From: an uncultured Sediminibacterium sp.
Lineage (GTDB): Bacteria > Bacteroidota > Bacteroidia > Chitinophagales > Chitinophagaceae
Length of the DNA: 57,176 bases
Assembly: GCF_946481145.1 (NCBI RefSeq)
Contig: NZ_CAMLMJ010000026.1
Coordinates: forward strand, 1 to 57,176
Reading direction: 5' to 3'
Each line of letters begins with the position of its first letter. Position 1 is the stretch's first letter. The notes under the pieces are model-generated. The model had not been told where the DNA came from. It did not search any database and saw only the letters and a list, made by a program, of their open reading frames with translations. The position numbers and the translations under genes are program-made. Positions 8,873 to 16,690 of the stretch are shown piece after piece.

Positions 8873-9119
8873 AGCTACAAGCTACAGGCTGCAAGCTGCA
8901 TGCCTTGATTGGTGCTTGTTATGGACTTTCAGCTTTGGGTGTAATAAATTAGAAAACGTGCTAAATAGATATTATACCAAGTCCTGTAAATAAACACTTG
9001 TTTATATAGCCGAATTTAAATAAGCGATTTGCAGCCACATTCATTTATTCCAGTATTAGCACATAGTTTACGATAAGTACCAATCGAGGCCTGCAGCTTG
9101 CAGCTAGAAGCTTGCGGCC
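8873..9119. repeat. Long intergenic inverted-repeat element with heptad-built arms (MITE-like size)
   Basis: The left arm (8873-8900) is four heptads: AGCTACA twice, GGCTGCA, AGCTGCA. The right arm (9092-9119) is TGCAGCT twice, AGAAGCT, TGCGGCC. As inverted repeats the arms match at 22 of 28 positions, best at their inner ends. The 191-bp centre holds no gene but has a small perfect dyad at 8990-9005 (ATAAACA, CT, TGTTTAT). The whole fills the gap between two convergent genes. No transposase or obvious target-site duplication was seen, so it may be a MITE-like element or a paired terminator structure. Confidence 0.75.
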
Positions 9120-9143
9120 TAACTATCTACTTGCAATATTCCT

Positions 9144-11459
9144 TTACTTCAAATTTGTAATAACAATTTTCGTGGCAACTTTTTCCTGTCCATCATCGTC
9201 CCTGATGATTACCAGATATACACCACTTGATACTTTAGTGCCGAGGTAATTTTTACCATCCCAAATTGCTTGTCCACCCAGTGATCTGGTCTGATAAACA
9301 AGCCTGCCGTTCATTTCAGTAATTTTTACCAGTGCATTATTAACTAAACCTCGAATGGCAATAGTTCCACTAAAGCCCGGGGGAACCGGATTGGGAAATA
9401 CCAATACCTGCTGAGTTGTATTTGTACCCTCGGTAGCAGTACTCCTGAAGCTACAGATGCCGTTGTATGTTGCCATAAATACTTCACCGCTTACCGGATC
9501 AATGGCTAATTTGCGCACATCATTGCTGAGGAGGGGACTATTTTCTTCTGTAAATCGATAGATAATTTTTTCTCCATTTGCACTGATTAACCATACACCA
9601 TTTCTGGTACCCACCCATTTTCTGTTTGCTCCATCTACTGCAATGCATTGTACAACTTCATCACGAAATAATAGTCCGGCAAACTGACTTTGCTGTACTA
9701 TGGGTTGAATGGCATCACATCCACTTCCTTCGAAAATATTTTCGGTACACTGAATAATGCATAATCCCTTATCGGTTCCAACCCATATATATCCATTCTT
9801 ATCTTTTGCAAGTGAATAAACATTGTTTGAAGGAAGATTACCGCTGCCTGGTCCCTCCCGATAATATTTCCATCTGTCATCATTGAGATTATCGATATTA
9901 TTTCCAGGGTTATAGCAAAAAAGCCCATTCCCTTTTGGGCTCATGATCCATACATGATCATAATCATCCACTACAATTTGTGCAACAGCGTTTTCTGCGT
10001 TGTTTAAAGGGATAGTGAATGAAGCCCAGGTACTATCCTGTTTTCGGACCTGCAGATTTTGTGGTGCACCATAATTACTGATCCATAACCGTTGCTTGCT
10101 GTCGAATGCCAGTCCGCTAACTCGTACACTGCCAGGATCGCCTATGGCAGCACGCAGACTGCTATTATATTCTTTGAATATCCGGATACCTGATTCTTTA
10201 AATTGTACAAGACCACCTCCATAGCTACCTGCCCAGATACTCTGATCGCGTGGATCTTGTGTTAGGGTGATAAAATCAAGTACAGAGTCGAGTACACTGG
10301 TGTTATAGTATCCGCGAAATGACCACTGGTCTTCTTTTAATTGAAAAATACCATCTCTGTTGTATAGATAGTTCCATGCGTCATTAACACTACCCGCGGC
10401 AGCAAATAGGGAAGATCCATTGGCTAATAATTCTCCAGTGGCAATACCTGGTGGGCCATTAGGAATAAAGCGATCTACTGAGCTACTGAAATGAGAGAGA
10501 CCACCAAACTGATCAGCCACCCAAACAGTGTTATTGTCGAGCAATGCAGAACCCGGAAGAGAAATAACACCTGGTTGAGCGCGGGTTTGCTCTATGTTAC
10601 CGTTTGTATTCAAACTGATTACACGGGCAATACCGGTATTGGTACGTTGACATACTACCAGACGGTTTTCGCTTGTTGAAGTATTTATTATTGGCCATGC
10701 CGCATCAAAATACAAGAGTTGCCAGCTATTGGCATTGCGTATGAGCAATGAATCGTTTCGTTGCACAACTATACTTCCATTTACTAATAGAACCTCTTGG
10801 CAGGGCCCGTTTGGTAACCCTCCTGCACCACTCAGGTTTTGCCAATTGCGATAGTCGGCCAGGTTACTGCTATTAATGGTAGCTGTTTTTAGTCCTTCAG
10901 CAGTTGCTGCATACCACTGGTTACTAAAGAAGGTTGTTCCTGATACAGCAACCTGTGTACCATTAGTGCCAATGATCCAGGTATCTTTTATTTCTTTTTT
11001 TGTAAGATCAACTACGATGATGCCTAGTCCGGTAGATAAATACGCGAAACCATTACTACAGAAAATATGTTGAATTATTTTGTTTCCTGAAATATTACTC
11101 CGCTTAATGTCGCTAATGTTTTTAACGGTATTTTCTTTAAGCAGATCGATATTACTGTTTTTATAAGCAATGACGAGTTGATTAGTTGTTTGATCCCATC
11201 CGATTGCGCTAATCCCAATATCATTTAAGCCTGTTACTTTAGAGAAACGTTGGGCTTCATTTTTTTCGTTGATAGCGAATAGCGCTTGTTCGGTTGCACA
11301 ATAAATACGATCGCCCTTTATAACCTGGATCGCTTTTTGGTAGTTAAGGTGTTCGCGCCATTGCCCAATTGGTGGAATTTGTGCATATGCATTTGTAATG
11401 GAGAATAGGGAAAAACAACAAAGAAGGATTGATGTAAATATTTTTCTCCTTTTAAACAT
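9144..11459 (-). CDS. porZ: PorZ-like T9SS protein: beta-propeller repeats plus type A C-terminal sorting domain
   Basis: A 771-residue secreted protein with a signal peptide ending near AYAQ. The mature protein starts with IPPIGQWREHLNYQ, the opening typical of PorZ homologues. Two-component-regulator-type propeller repeats follow (for example SAIGWDQTTNQLVIAY, GLAFDSKQRLWISNYG, YSLAKDKNGYIWVGTDKG), giving two propeller halves. The last 85 residues or so (from VFPNPVPPG) form a type A T9SS sorting domain that ends in VATKIVITNLK. In Porphyromonas gingivalis, PorZ (776 residues) is a surface component of the attachment complex that brings A-LPS to PorU. Length and layout fit; a generic propeller protein with the same sorting domain is the alternative. 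It is a single gene, convergent with the secreted protein at 8271. Confidence 0.7.
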   Translation of the reverse strand: MFKRRKIFTSILLCCFSLFSITNAYAQIPPIGQWREHLNYQKAIQVIKGDRIYCATEQALFAINEKNEAQRFSKVTGLNDIGISAIGWDQTTNQLVIAYKNSNIDLLKENTVKNISDIKRSNISGNKIIQHIFCSNGFAYLSTGLGIIVVDLTKKEIKDTWIIGTNGTQVAVSGTTFFSNQWYAATAEGLKTATINSSNLADYRNWQNLSGAGGLPNGPCQEVLLVNGSIVVQRNDSLLIRNANSWQLLYFDAAWPIINTSTSENRLVVCQRTNTGIARVISLNTNGNIEQTRAQPGVISLPGSALLDNNTVWVADQFGGLSHFSSSVDRFIPNGPPGIATGELLANGSSLFAAAGSVNDAWNYLYNRDGIFQLKEDQWSFRGYYNTSVLDSVLDFITLTQDPRDQSIWAGSYGGGLVQFKESGIRIFKEYNSSLRAAIGDPGSVRVSGLAFDSKQRLWISNYGAPQNLQVRKQDSTWASFTIPLNNAENAVAQIVVDDYDHVWIMSPKGNGLFCYNPGNNIDNLNDDRWKYYREGPGSGNLPSNNVYSLAKDKNGYIWVGTDKGLCIIQCTENIFEGSGCDAIQPIVQQSQFAGLLFRDEVVQCIAVDGANRKWVGTRNGVWLISANGEKIIYRFTEENSPLLSNDVRKLAIDPVSGEVFMATYNGICSFRSTATEGTNTTQQVLVFPNPVPPGFSGTIAIRGLVNNALVKITEMNGRLVYQTRSLGGQAIWDGKNYLGTKVSSGVYLVIIRDDDGQEKVATKIVITNLK

Positions 11460-11630
11460 AGTTAAAGTTAGTGAATCTGTGAGTAATGATGGTGTATAGA
11501 AAGGAGATAGTACTTGATTGGAAAGTATTTACCACATCAATGGTATCGGAAAGATGCTTTTTAAAATCAGGTATTTCTACGTGATTTTTCAATGGAAAGG
11601 ATTTTTATTTTGGCAGTTAAAATAAAAGCT

Positions 11631-11867
11631 ATGAAGAGTAGAATAGCCATTGATACATTCAGGAAAATTGATGAACTGATTGTTAGGAAATGTACTGGTA
11701 AGCCTGCAGAAATGGCAGTAAGGATCGATTGTTCTTTGACCACTTTATTTACTTACTTATCAATGATGCGCGAGATGGGGGCGCCGATTAAGTACAATAA
11801 ATACAAGCAAACTTATTACTATGAAGAAGAGGGAAGTTTTGTAGTTGGTTTTAAAACCAGGAAATAA
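11631..11867 (+). CDS. Small helix-turn-helix DNA-binding protein
   Basis: A 78-residue protein from the ATG at 11631 (an in-frame ATG at 11592 adds 13 poorly fitting residues). The segment from IDELIVRKCTGKPAEMAVRI through CSLTTLFTYLSMMREMGAPI is a helix-turn-helix of the HTH_11/DeoR-like winged type, followed by a YNKYKQTYYYEEEG wing. Small proteins of this shape are common in Bacteroidota, often as stand-alone regulators of unknown target. It is divergent from the PorZ-like gene with a gap of about 170 bp and convergent with the response regulator gene. The fold is inferred from pattern, not an alignment. Confidence 0.7.
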   Translation: MKSRIAIDTFRKIDELIVRKCTGKPAEMAVRIDCSLTTLFTYLSMMREMGAPIKYNKYKQTYYYEEEGSFVVGFKTRK

Positions 11868-11884
11868 CAAAACCGAAGAAACCT

Positions 11885-12535
11885 TTATACGCTTACAATA
11901 CCATGTTTAATGGCAAAGATGGCGAGTCCAACCCTTGTTTTGATATCCAGTTTTTTAAACAGGTTATCACGGTAGGTATCTACGGTACGTGGACTGATAT
12001 GCATTTCTTCAGCGATTTCTTTGTAGGTTTTATCGCTGCAGATCCATTGCAGGAAGATGGTCTCATTTTCTGTGAGGCTGCTCAACGGAGAGCCGTCGCC
12101 CAGGAATGAATCTTCGTTGCTGATATAGTGCATTAGCTTGTCGCTAACCAATTCATTGATAAAATACCCTGTATCGCGAATATTTTCGAGTGCCTGTTTA
12201 AAAACCTTTGGTTTACTGTCTTTGAGGAGATAGCCTCGGGCGCCATTTTTTAGCATACGGATGATGGCTATATCGTTTTCCAGCATACTCAGTACAAGTA
12301 CACGGGTATCCGGAAGGTTGGCTTTAATCCATTCTGCTGTTTCAAAGCCATCCATCATGGGCATATTGATGTCTAGTAATACGATGGCTGGGGGTTTGTT
12401 GGTCTTTAAAGCCTCGATGAACTCTTTACCGTTGCCAGCTTCCATAACTACCTTAAAGCCTTCGAATGAGTTAATCATCGAGGCCAGCCCGCTGCGCAGT
12501 AATTCATGGTCGTCCACTAAGGCTACAAAAGTCAT
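11885..12535 (-). CDS. NarL/LuxR-type two-component response regulator
   Basis: A 216-residue response regulator. The receiver domain (1-120) has the acidic pair D8/D9, the phosphoacceptor D55 in IVLLDINMPMMDG, and the conserved lysine in GYLLKDS. The C-terminal LuxR-type HTH (about 150-216) has LTENETIFLQWICSDKTYKEIA and the recognition helix SPRTVDTYRDNLFKKL. It is the last gene of a three-gene operon, 11 bp after the histidine kinase gene, so the two surely form a cognate pair. The target promoters cannot be read from this window. Confidence 0.95.
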   Translation of the reverse strand: MTFVALVDDHELLRSGLASMINSFEGFKVVMEAGNGKEFIEALKTNKPPAIVLLDINMPMMDGFETAEWIKANLPDTRVLVLSMLENDIAIIRMLKNGARGYLLKDSKPKVFKQALENIRDTGYFINELVSDKLMHYISNEDSFLGDGSPLSSLTENETIFLQWICSDKTYKEIAEEMHISPRTVDTYRDNLFKKLDIKTRVGLAIFAIKHGIVSV

Positions 12536-12546
12536 ACAAATTGGAA

Positions 12547-13326
12547 TTATTTGGATTTTGCCTGCAATATAATAGCTGTTCCGTTTCCGGGCTCACTTTT
12601 TATATCAACAGTGGCATTTATCATTTTTGCCCGGTTAAAGATATTCTGTAATCCGATACCGGGGCCTGCTGTTTTAAATTTCTCCATATCGAAACCAATA
12701 CCATTATCTGCGATGCTGAGCTTAACCTCATTCTCATTCCCTTCCACATCTACCGAAATATGGTCGGCTTTGGCATGTTTCATGATATTATTAATGATTT
12801 CCTGAACCATCCTGAACATGATCAGGTCTGTGTTTTTATCGATACCGGTAAAATTTTCTTCTACTTTCAGATCTGTTTTATATCGGCCACTTTTCTGGAG
12901 GTTATTGAGTAATTGGCGGATTGATTCAACGATGCCTATATCCTGGATCCGGTTGGTTTGTAAGCTGTGGCTCAGGTCGCGAAGATCTTTGATGGCTTTC
13001 CCCAGCAGTTCATCGGTATGTTCCAGTTTTTCATGTTCAGAGATATCGGTAAAAGTGCTCAGGTTTAATCTAACCAAACTTAATACCTGGCCGATATTGT
13101 CATGAATTTCGCGGCTGATATGGCTGAAAGTCTGTTCCTGTATTTCCAGTTGCGATTTGAGGATGGTTTGCTCAAATCTGTTCTTCATTTCATCGCGCTC
13201 CTGTTGAAACTTTCGCTGTCGGCGCAAGAAAACGAATACTATAAGCAATAAAAAAAATCCTATCAGCACCAAAAATACTGAAGCGATTACGATGGTGATT
13301 AGGATGTCTTCCTGTTCTTTCGGCAT
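12547..13326 (-). CDS. Membrane sensor histidine kinase (HisKA_3/NarX-type)
   Basis: A 259-residue kinase with one transmembrane helix (about 9-34), a coiled-coil stretch, a HisKA_3 dimerisation domain with phosphoacceptor H75 in SREIHDNIGQ, and a C-terminal HATPase domain (MVQEIINNIMKHAKA N-box; DNGIGFD and GPGIGLQNI G-boxes). It has essentially no periplasmic sensor domain, so the signal probably arrives through the membrane helix or a partner protein. The upstream gene overlaps its start by 28 bases and encodes a multi-pass membrane protein, a good candidate for that partner. It phosphorylates the adjacent response regulator. Confidence 0.95.
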   Translation of the reverse strand: MPKEQEDILITIVIASVFLVLIGFFLLLIVFVFLRRQRKFQQERDEMKNRFEQTILKSQLEIQEQTFSHISREIHDNIGQVLSLVRLNLSTFTDISEHEKLEHTDELLGKAIKDLRDLSHSLQTNRIQDIGIVESIRQLLNNLQKSGRYKTDLKVEENFTGIDKNTDLIMFRMVQEIINNIMKHAKADHISVDVEGNENEVKLSIADNGIGFDMEKFKTAGPGIGLQNIFNRAKMINATVDIKSEPGNGTAIILQAKSK

Positions 13327-13991
13327 AATATAAATGCAATGCTGAATGAGCCGTAAAGCACCACATTCAGGCTGTTATTGATAAAGGAGTAAATCGTAGT
13401 TCCCTGCTTTTTTAAGGCAGTGCTTGTAAGATATTCAAAAAGTGCATTAATTATTACTGATCCCAGGTAAAAAATCAATAACCCAATACAAACCCAGAAG
13501 AAGGGATGTAAAGATAACTTTGTATCCAGGGAATCAGGTAATATTGACTCGTAGAGAAAGAAACAACTGTACACGACCATTAAAAAAGCGCCAACAAGAA
13601 AGGTATAAGTATGGAATTTGTAAATCCCCTGAATGAAAGCAATATTCAATACAACCAAAATAATATAAACAGGGATCAAGAAAATAATTGTTTTTCTAAG
13701 GGCTTTGCTGGAAATATAAAAAAGAAATACCCAGGAATAAAAAATGAACTCACAGGTTGTAAAAATATTAAACATCATATATCGTACAGATCGATCTATA
13801 CGGTCAATGTTTTCATTCTCTGCTGTCAGGAGAAATTTAGCTGTAAGTTCTACTAGTACAGTAATTATTAAAAATGGGATGAAATATACAAATCCTTTAT
13901 TTCGCTTGAGGTACCTGAAATTAAGTAAAGCAATAAGAAGGCAAAGTATTTCAAGGTAAAGGTGTGAGTAGAGTCTTAGATGTTCAATCAT
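13299..13991 (-). CDS. Multi-pass membrane protein coupled to a sensor kinase
   Basis: A 230-residue hydrophobic protein with about seven predicted membrane segments (roughly 10-26, 34-53, 72-94, 100-118, 126-146, 162-184 and 203-223) separated by short charged loops. I recognise no enzyme motif. Its 3' end overlaps the kinase gene by 28 bases, which implies coupled translation and a fixed ratio of the two proteins. Because the kinase has a single membrane helix and no sensor domain, this protein is a plausible sensory or modulatory partner; that is inference. A terminator hairpin just upstream separates it from the lipoprotein gene. Confidence 0.8.
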   Translation of the reverse strand: MIEHLRLYSHLYLEILCLLIALLNFRYLKRNKGFVYFIPFLIITVLVELTAKFLLTAENENIDRIDRSVRYMMFNIFTTCEFIFYSWVFLFYISSKALRKTIIFLIPVYIILVVLNIAFIQGIYKFHTYTFLVGAFLMVVYSCFFLYESILPDSLDTKLSLHPFFWVCIGLLIFYLGSVIINALFEYLTSTALKKQGTTIYSFINNSLNVVLYGSFSIAFILCRKNRKTS

Positions 13992-14006
13992 GAGCCAGGC
14001 TTAAGA

Positions 14007-14039
14007 TATAAACCCCTTCCAATGTGGAAAGGGTTTATA
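14007..14039 (-). terminator. Terminator hairpin after the lipoprotein gene
   Basis: Arms of 14 bases (14007-14020 and 14026-14039) pair at 13 positions around a five-base loop. The structure lies 41 bp past the stop of the lipoprotein gene on the minus strand and upstream of the membrane-protein/kinase operon. The tail is AT-rich but lacks a clean T run, so efficiency is uncertain. Confidence 0.6.
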
Positions 14040-14080
14040 AAAATTCTTTAATGTATTATGCTAATAACTGATAGCATCGA

Positions 14081-14539
14081 TTAAGGAACCAAGCCACCAT
14101 GATTCAGGAAATCTTCTCCATCTGAAGGACTACCAAAATCACTGTTTCTTATGCTGCCTGAACCACTTCTCTTATCACCAGAGAAGAAAACTGTCAGACG
14201 ACCATTATCATACAAACCGAAGTTTACATAGATATTTTTTGAACCAGCTTTTCTAAGCAGGTAAAGATAGTTTTGGATATCTTTTACAGAGAATGCTACA
14301 GCAGTACTTTTATTAATACGGGCAGCAGCATAGCGAGCCGCTAAGCTAGATGCTTCATTTTTGTTGATAATACCAGGTATATCAGATGCGCTTACCTGAA
14401 TTGCAGTTACTGATTCTTCATCAGTAGCTTTTTTGCTTACTTCATTCGTAACACCATCCTGTTCTTTCTGGCAGGCTACCAGAAGGGTGGTAACAACTGA
14501 CAGCAGTAAAACTGTGCCTAAGATTTGAAACTTTTTCAT
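14081..14539 (-). CDS. Hypothetical lipoprotein
   Basis: A 152-residue protein with a lipoprotein signal peptide; the lipobox LLVAC places the lipidated cysteine at C23. The residues right after it (QKEQDG) are polar and acidic, which in Bacteroidota can favour export to the outer leaflet. The middle segment alternates short helices (INKNEASSLAARYAAARINKS) with a compact beta region (NIYVNFGLYDNGRLTVFFSGDKR), and the C-terminus is Gly/Ser/Asp-rich. I recognise no family. It is a single gene with its own terminator; 229 bp of AT-rich DNA separate it from the ABC permease gene. Confidence 0.75.
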   Translation of the reverse strand: MKKFQILGTVLLLSVVTTLLVACQKEQDGVTNEVSKKATDEESVTAIQVSASDIPGIINKNEASSLAARYAAARINKSTAVAFSVKDIQNYLYLLRKAGSKNIYVNFGLYDNGRLTVFFSGDKRSGSGSIRNSDFGSPSDGEDFLNHGGLVP

Positions 14540-14768
14540 CTAAACTGTTTTTAATAGGTTTTGACCAAGGTTTTTTGAATGGGTATTACAAGGTTTTTGA
14601 AGGGAACTATTCAATATCTAATTCCCATCAAGTACAAAGTTCTGCTTTTTTTCTTATGTATCAGCAGTTTAATCACGGAATTATTATGTTTTTTTCACTG
14701 AATTTACGTACGGTGTTTTCACCGAATATTATTAATTAAGCTGCATAATTAATTGATATACAGTATAT
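14540..14768. other. AT-rich intergenic region before the lipoprotein gene
   Basis: This 229-bp gap separates the lipoprotein gene from the 3' end of the ABC permease gene and must carry the lipoprotein promoter. I see no exact TAnnTTTG box. A small A/T-only dyad (ATTAATTA, TAATTAAT) lies at 14731-14753 and is not convincing on its own. Confidence 0.4.
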
Positions 14769-15962
14769 TTAAAAACTATTTTTTATGTGTTTTCTTATGT
14801 TGATAAAGTTGATTACCCCAATAAATAATAAAATAAATAATGCTGTCAGGGCAGTTTGAACACTTAAATAAGGGGAAATATGGGCCTGCTGTTGCCCTAA
14901 AATACTGTGTAACCAGTATTGTAATAGCCCTACTGCTACTAATGAAACAACAACAATCAACACATTTGAAGGGAAAAATTGACGCATTAAAAATCGGGTC
15001 AATTGTTTTGGTGAAGCACCTAAAGTTAACAACAATGCAATCTCTTCTTTACAAGAACTAATGGTAAGTTGAATGAAAAGTGTAAAGATCAATATTGCAA
15101 ACAGGAGCATCAGTAAACCAGTAGCTCCGGAAATATTCACCACCATATCTACAATTTGGCGATACCTGCTGAATCTTGTTTTATCTCGATCTGTGCTTAA
15201 ATTTTTTTCTTTCAAATATTTTTCAAGCAAAGGATTTCCGGGGTCTTTTGTTCTTATGATAATTCTTGATGGGGCATTATAACTACCTGTGCCAAATGCA
15301 TTATTTGCCCAATCCATAAATGATTGCGGAACCAGTAATGACGATATCCTGTCACTGAAACCAACTACACGGCCACGCATGCTGTGTGCAACCCCATTCT
15401 CATCGTAAAGGTTCACCTGGAAAAAAATCATTTTCACCACTTCTCTTGTTAACTGAGGCAACCCCTGAGATAATGAAAATTGGAAATTGTAAATATCCAG
15501 AAACATGCCGGGTACGATAATCGGAACGAAATTGCTGGATTCGTTCCAGGCCCATTCTTTCGTACTTACATCGAGGAAACTATCTGGTACACTTTCAAAA
15601 GCGATATCAGTGTAAAATGGGAATTGTGCACTACTGCTTTGTATGGATGCTTTAAACCGGCTACTTTGCAGGATGCCAATGGCATCTGTAAAACTTTGCG
15701 CTTTTATATCAGCAATTTCCGCAGCAGATAAAGTGGCATTTTTTAAATTCTGATCGGTAAGGGTTTTATTGATCACCATAAAATTCGCGATACTATCCCT
15801 GTTGCCACTGCCATTCAGTAATTCATTATAATTACTTTGTAGCTGAACTGCAGAAAGTATCAGCAACATAGCTACGGATAAACCAATAACTGCCATGGCA
15901 AAACGAAATCGTCCTGCACCGGTTTTGATAAGCTTCTTTAAAAGTATTTGAAGACCTTTCAT
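14769..15962 (-). CDS. FtsX-like ABC transporter permease
   Basis: A 397-residue permease with the MacB/FtsX layout: a first membrane helix (about 22-42), a large extracytoplasmic domain (about 45-270), then three membrane helices (about 275-298, 332-352, 370-390). The conserved cytoplasmic coupling segment EEIALLLTLGASPKQLTRFLMRQF lies between helices two and three, as in lipoprotein-release and MacB-type permeases. I start it at the ATG at 15962; a TTG two codons upstream is also in frame. It follows the ATPase gene by six bases, so the two form one transporter. Only one permease gene is present, so it probably acts as a homodimer. The substrate is unknown. Confidence 0.88.
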   Translation of the reverse strand: MKGLQILLKKLIKTGAGRFRFAMAVIGLSVAMLLILSAVQLQSNYNELLNGSGNRDSIANFMVINKTLTDQNLKNATLSAAEIADIKAQSFTDAIGILQSSRFKASIQSSSAQFPFYTDIAFESVPDSFLDVSTKEWAWNESSNFVPIIVPGMFLDIYNFQFSLSQGLPQLTREVVKMIFFQVNLYDENGVAHSMRGRVVGFSDRISSLLVPQSFMDWANNAFGTGSYNAPSRIIIRTKDPGNPLLEKYLKEKNLSTDRDKTRFSRYRQIVDMVVNISGATGLLMLLFAILIFTLFIQLTISSCKEEIALLLTLGASPKQLTRFLMRQFFPSNVLIVVVSLVAVGLLQYWLHSILGQQQAHISPYLSVQTALTALFILLFIGVINFINIRKHIKNSF

Positions 15963-15968
15963 AAGCAA

Positions 15969-16616
15969 TTATAAATCGAGTTTCCTGGTGTATTCAAAGT
16001 ATTGGTCGTCGTGCAGATCAGTAATAATTAATCCTGCCTTTCTTTCTTTACAGGCCATAGCAATTAGTGCAGCGGCTTTCAATGTATTGGCTTCGTCTAA
16101 ATGACTAAAAGGTTCGTCCATAATCAACCATTCAAAGGGTTGAACAAGTGCCCGGATGATGGCAATTCTTTGCTGCTCACCATAACTGCAAATTGAAGCG
16201 TTTTGGTGGAGAATATGGTCCACACCTAATTGCTTTGCCATTGCATCAATGCTTTCACGCGAACAATAGGGTTCCTGTAAAACCCTGTTTAATTCAATGT
16301 TTTCAAAAGCTGTGAGATTTGCAAATAGACGAAGATCCTGAAATACAACACTGATTTTTTGCTGCCTGTATGCCGCAAGTTTCTCAGCAGATATTTCTTT
16401 CAAAGGTTGATTATCCCACAGAATCGATCCGGTATAATCAGTTCTTAATTTGTAGAGAGAATGAATAAATGTTGTTTTGCCCGTACCACTGGGAGCTTTT
16501 ATTTTAACCCAATCTGGTGTAGTAAATTCAACATTATTGTTCCAGATACCAGACGGTTGCCGGAGTAATTTATCTTTTAAAGGAATGGGAACTACCTGCT
16601 TCAGTTGAATATTCAT
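15969..16616 (-). CDS. ABC transporter ATP-binding protein with an atypical signature motif
   Basis: A 215-residue ATPase of the LolD/MacB/FtsE group. Visible motifs are Walker A APSGTGKTT (41-49, with A in place of the first G), Q-loop Q93 in VVFQDLR, Walker B WLIMDE (163-168) and an H-loop histidine at H202. The signature is CSYGEQ (143-148), where most relatives have LSGGEQ or LSGGQQ, so two of the first three positions differ. The N-terminus is shortened and lacks the usual aromatic A-loop context. It pairs with the permease gene six bases downstream. Activity is likely but may be slow or regulated. Confidence 0.9.
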   Translation of the reverse strand: MNIQLKQVVPIPLKDKLLRQPSGIWNNNVEFTTPDWVKIKAPSGTGKTTFIHSLYKLRTDYTGSILWDNQPLKEISAEKLAAYRQQKISVVFQDLRLFANLTAFENIELNRVLQEPYCSRESIDAMAKQLGVDHILHQNASICSYGEQQRIAIIRALVQPFEWLIMDEPFSHLDEANTLKAAALIAMACKERKAGLIITDLHDDQYFEYTRKLDL

Positions 16617-16644
16617 ACGGAACCATCAATTTTGGAAACCAAAG

Positions 16645-16667
16645 AAAAAGTCCTGCATTAGCAGGAC
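16645..16667 (-). terminator. Rho-independent terminator of the DUF4836 gene
   Basis: A perfect 7-bp stem (GTCCTGC and GCAGGAC around ATTA, 16650-16667), followed on the minus strand by five T and then CTTT. It lies 23 bp after the stop of the DUF4836 gene and just upstream of the ABC transporter genes, so it isolates the two units. Confidence 0.85.
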
Positions 16668-16690
16668 CTTTCCCTATCGTTTATTCAATA

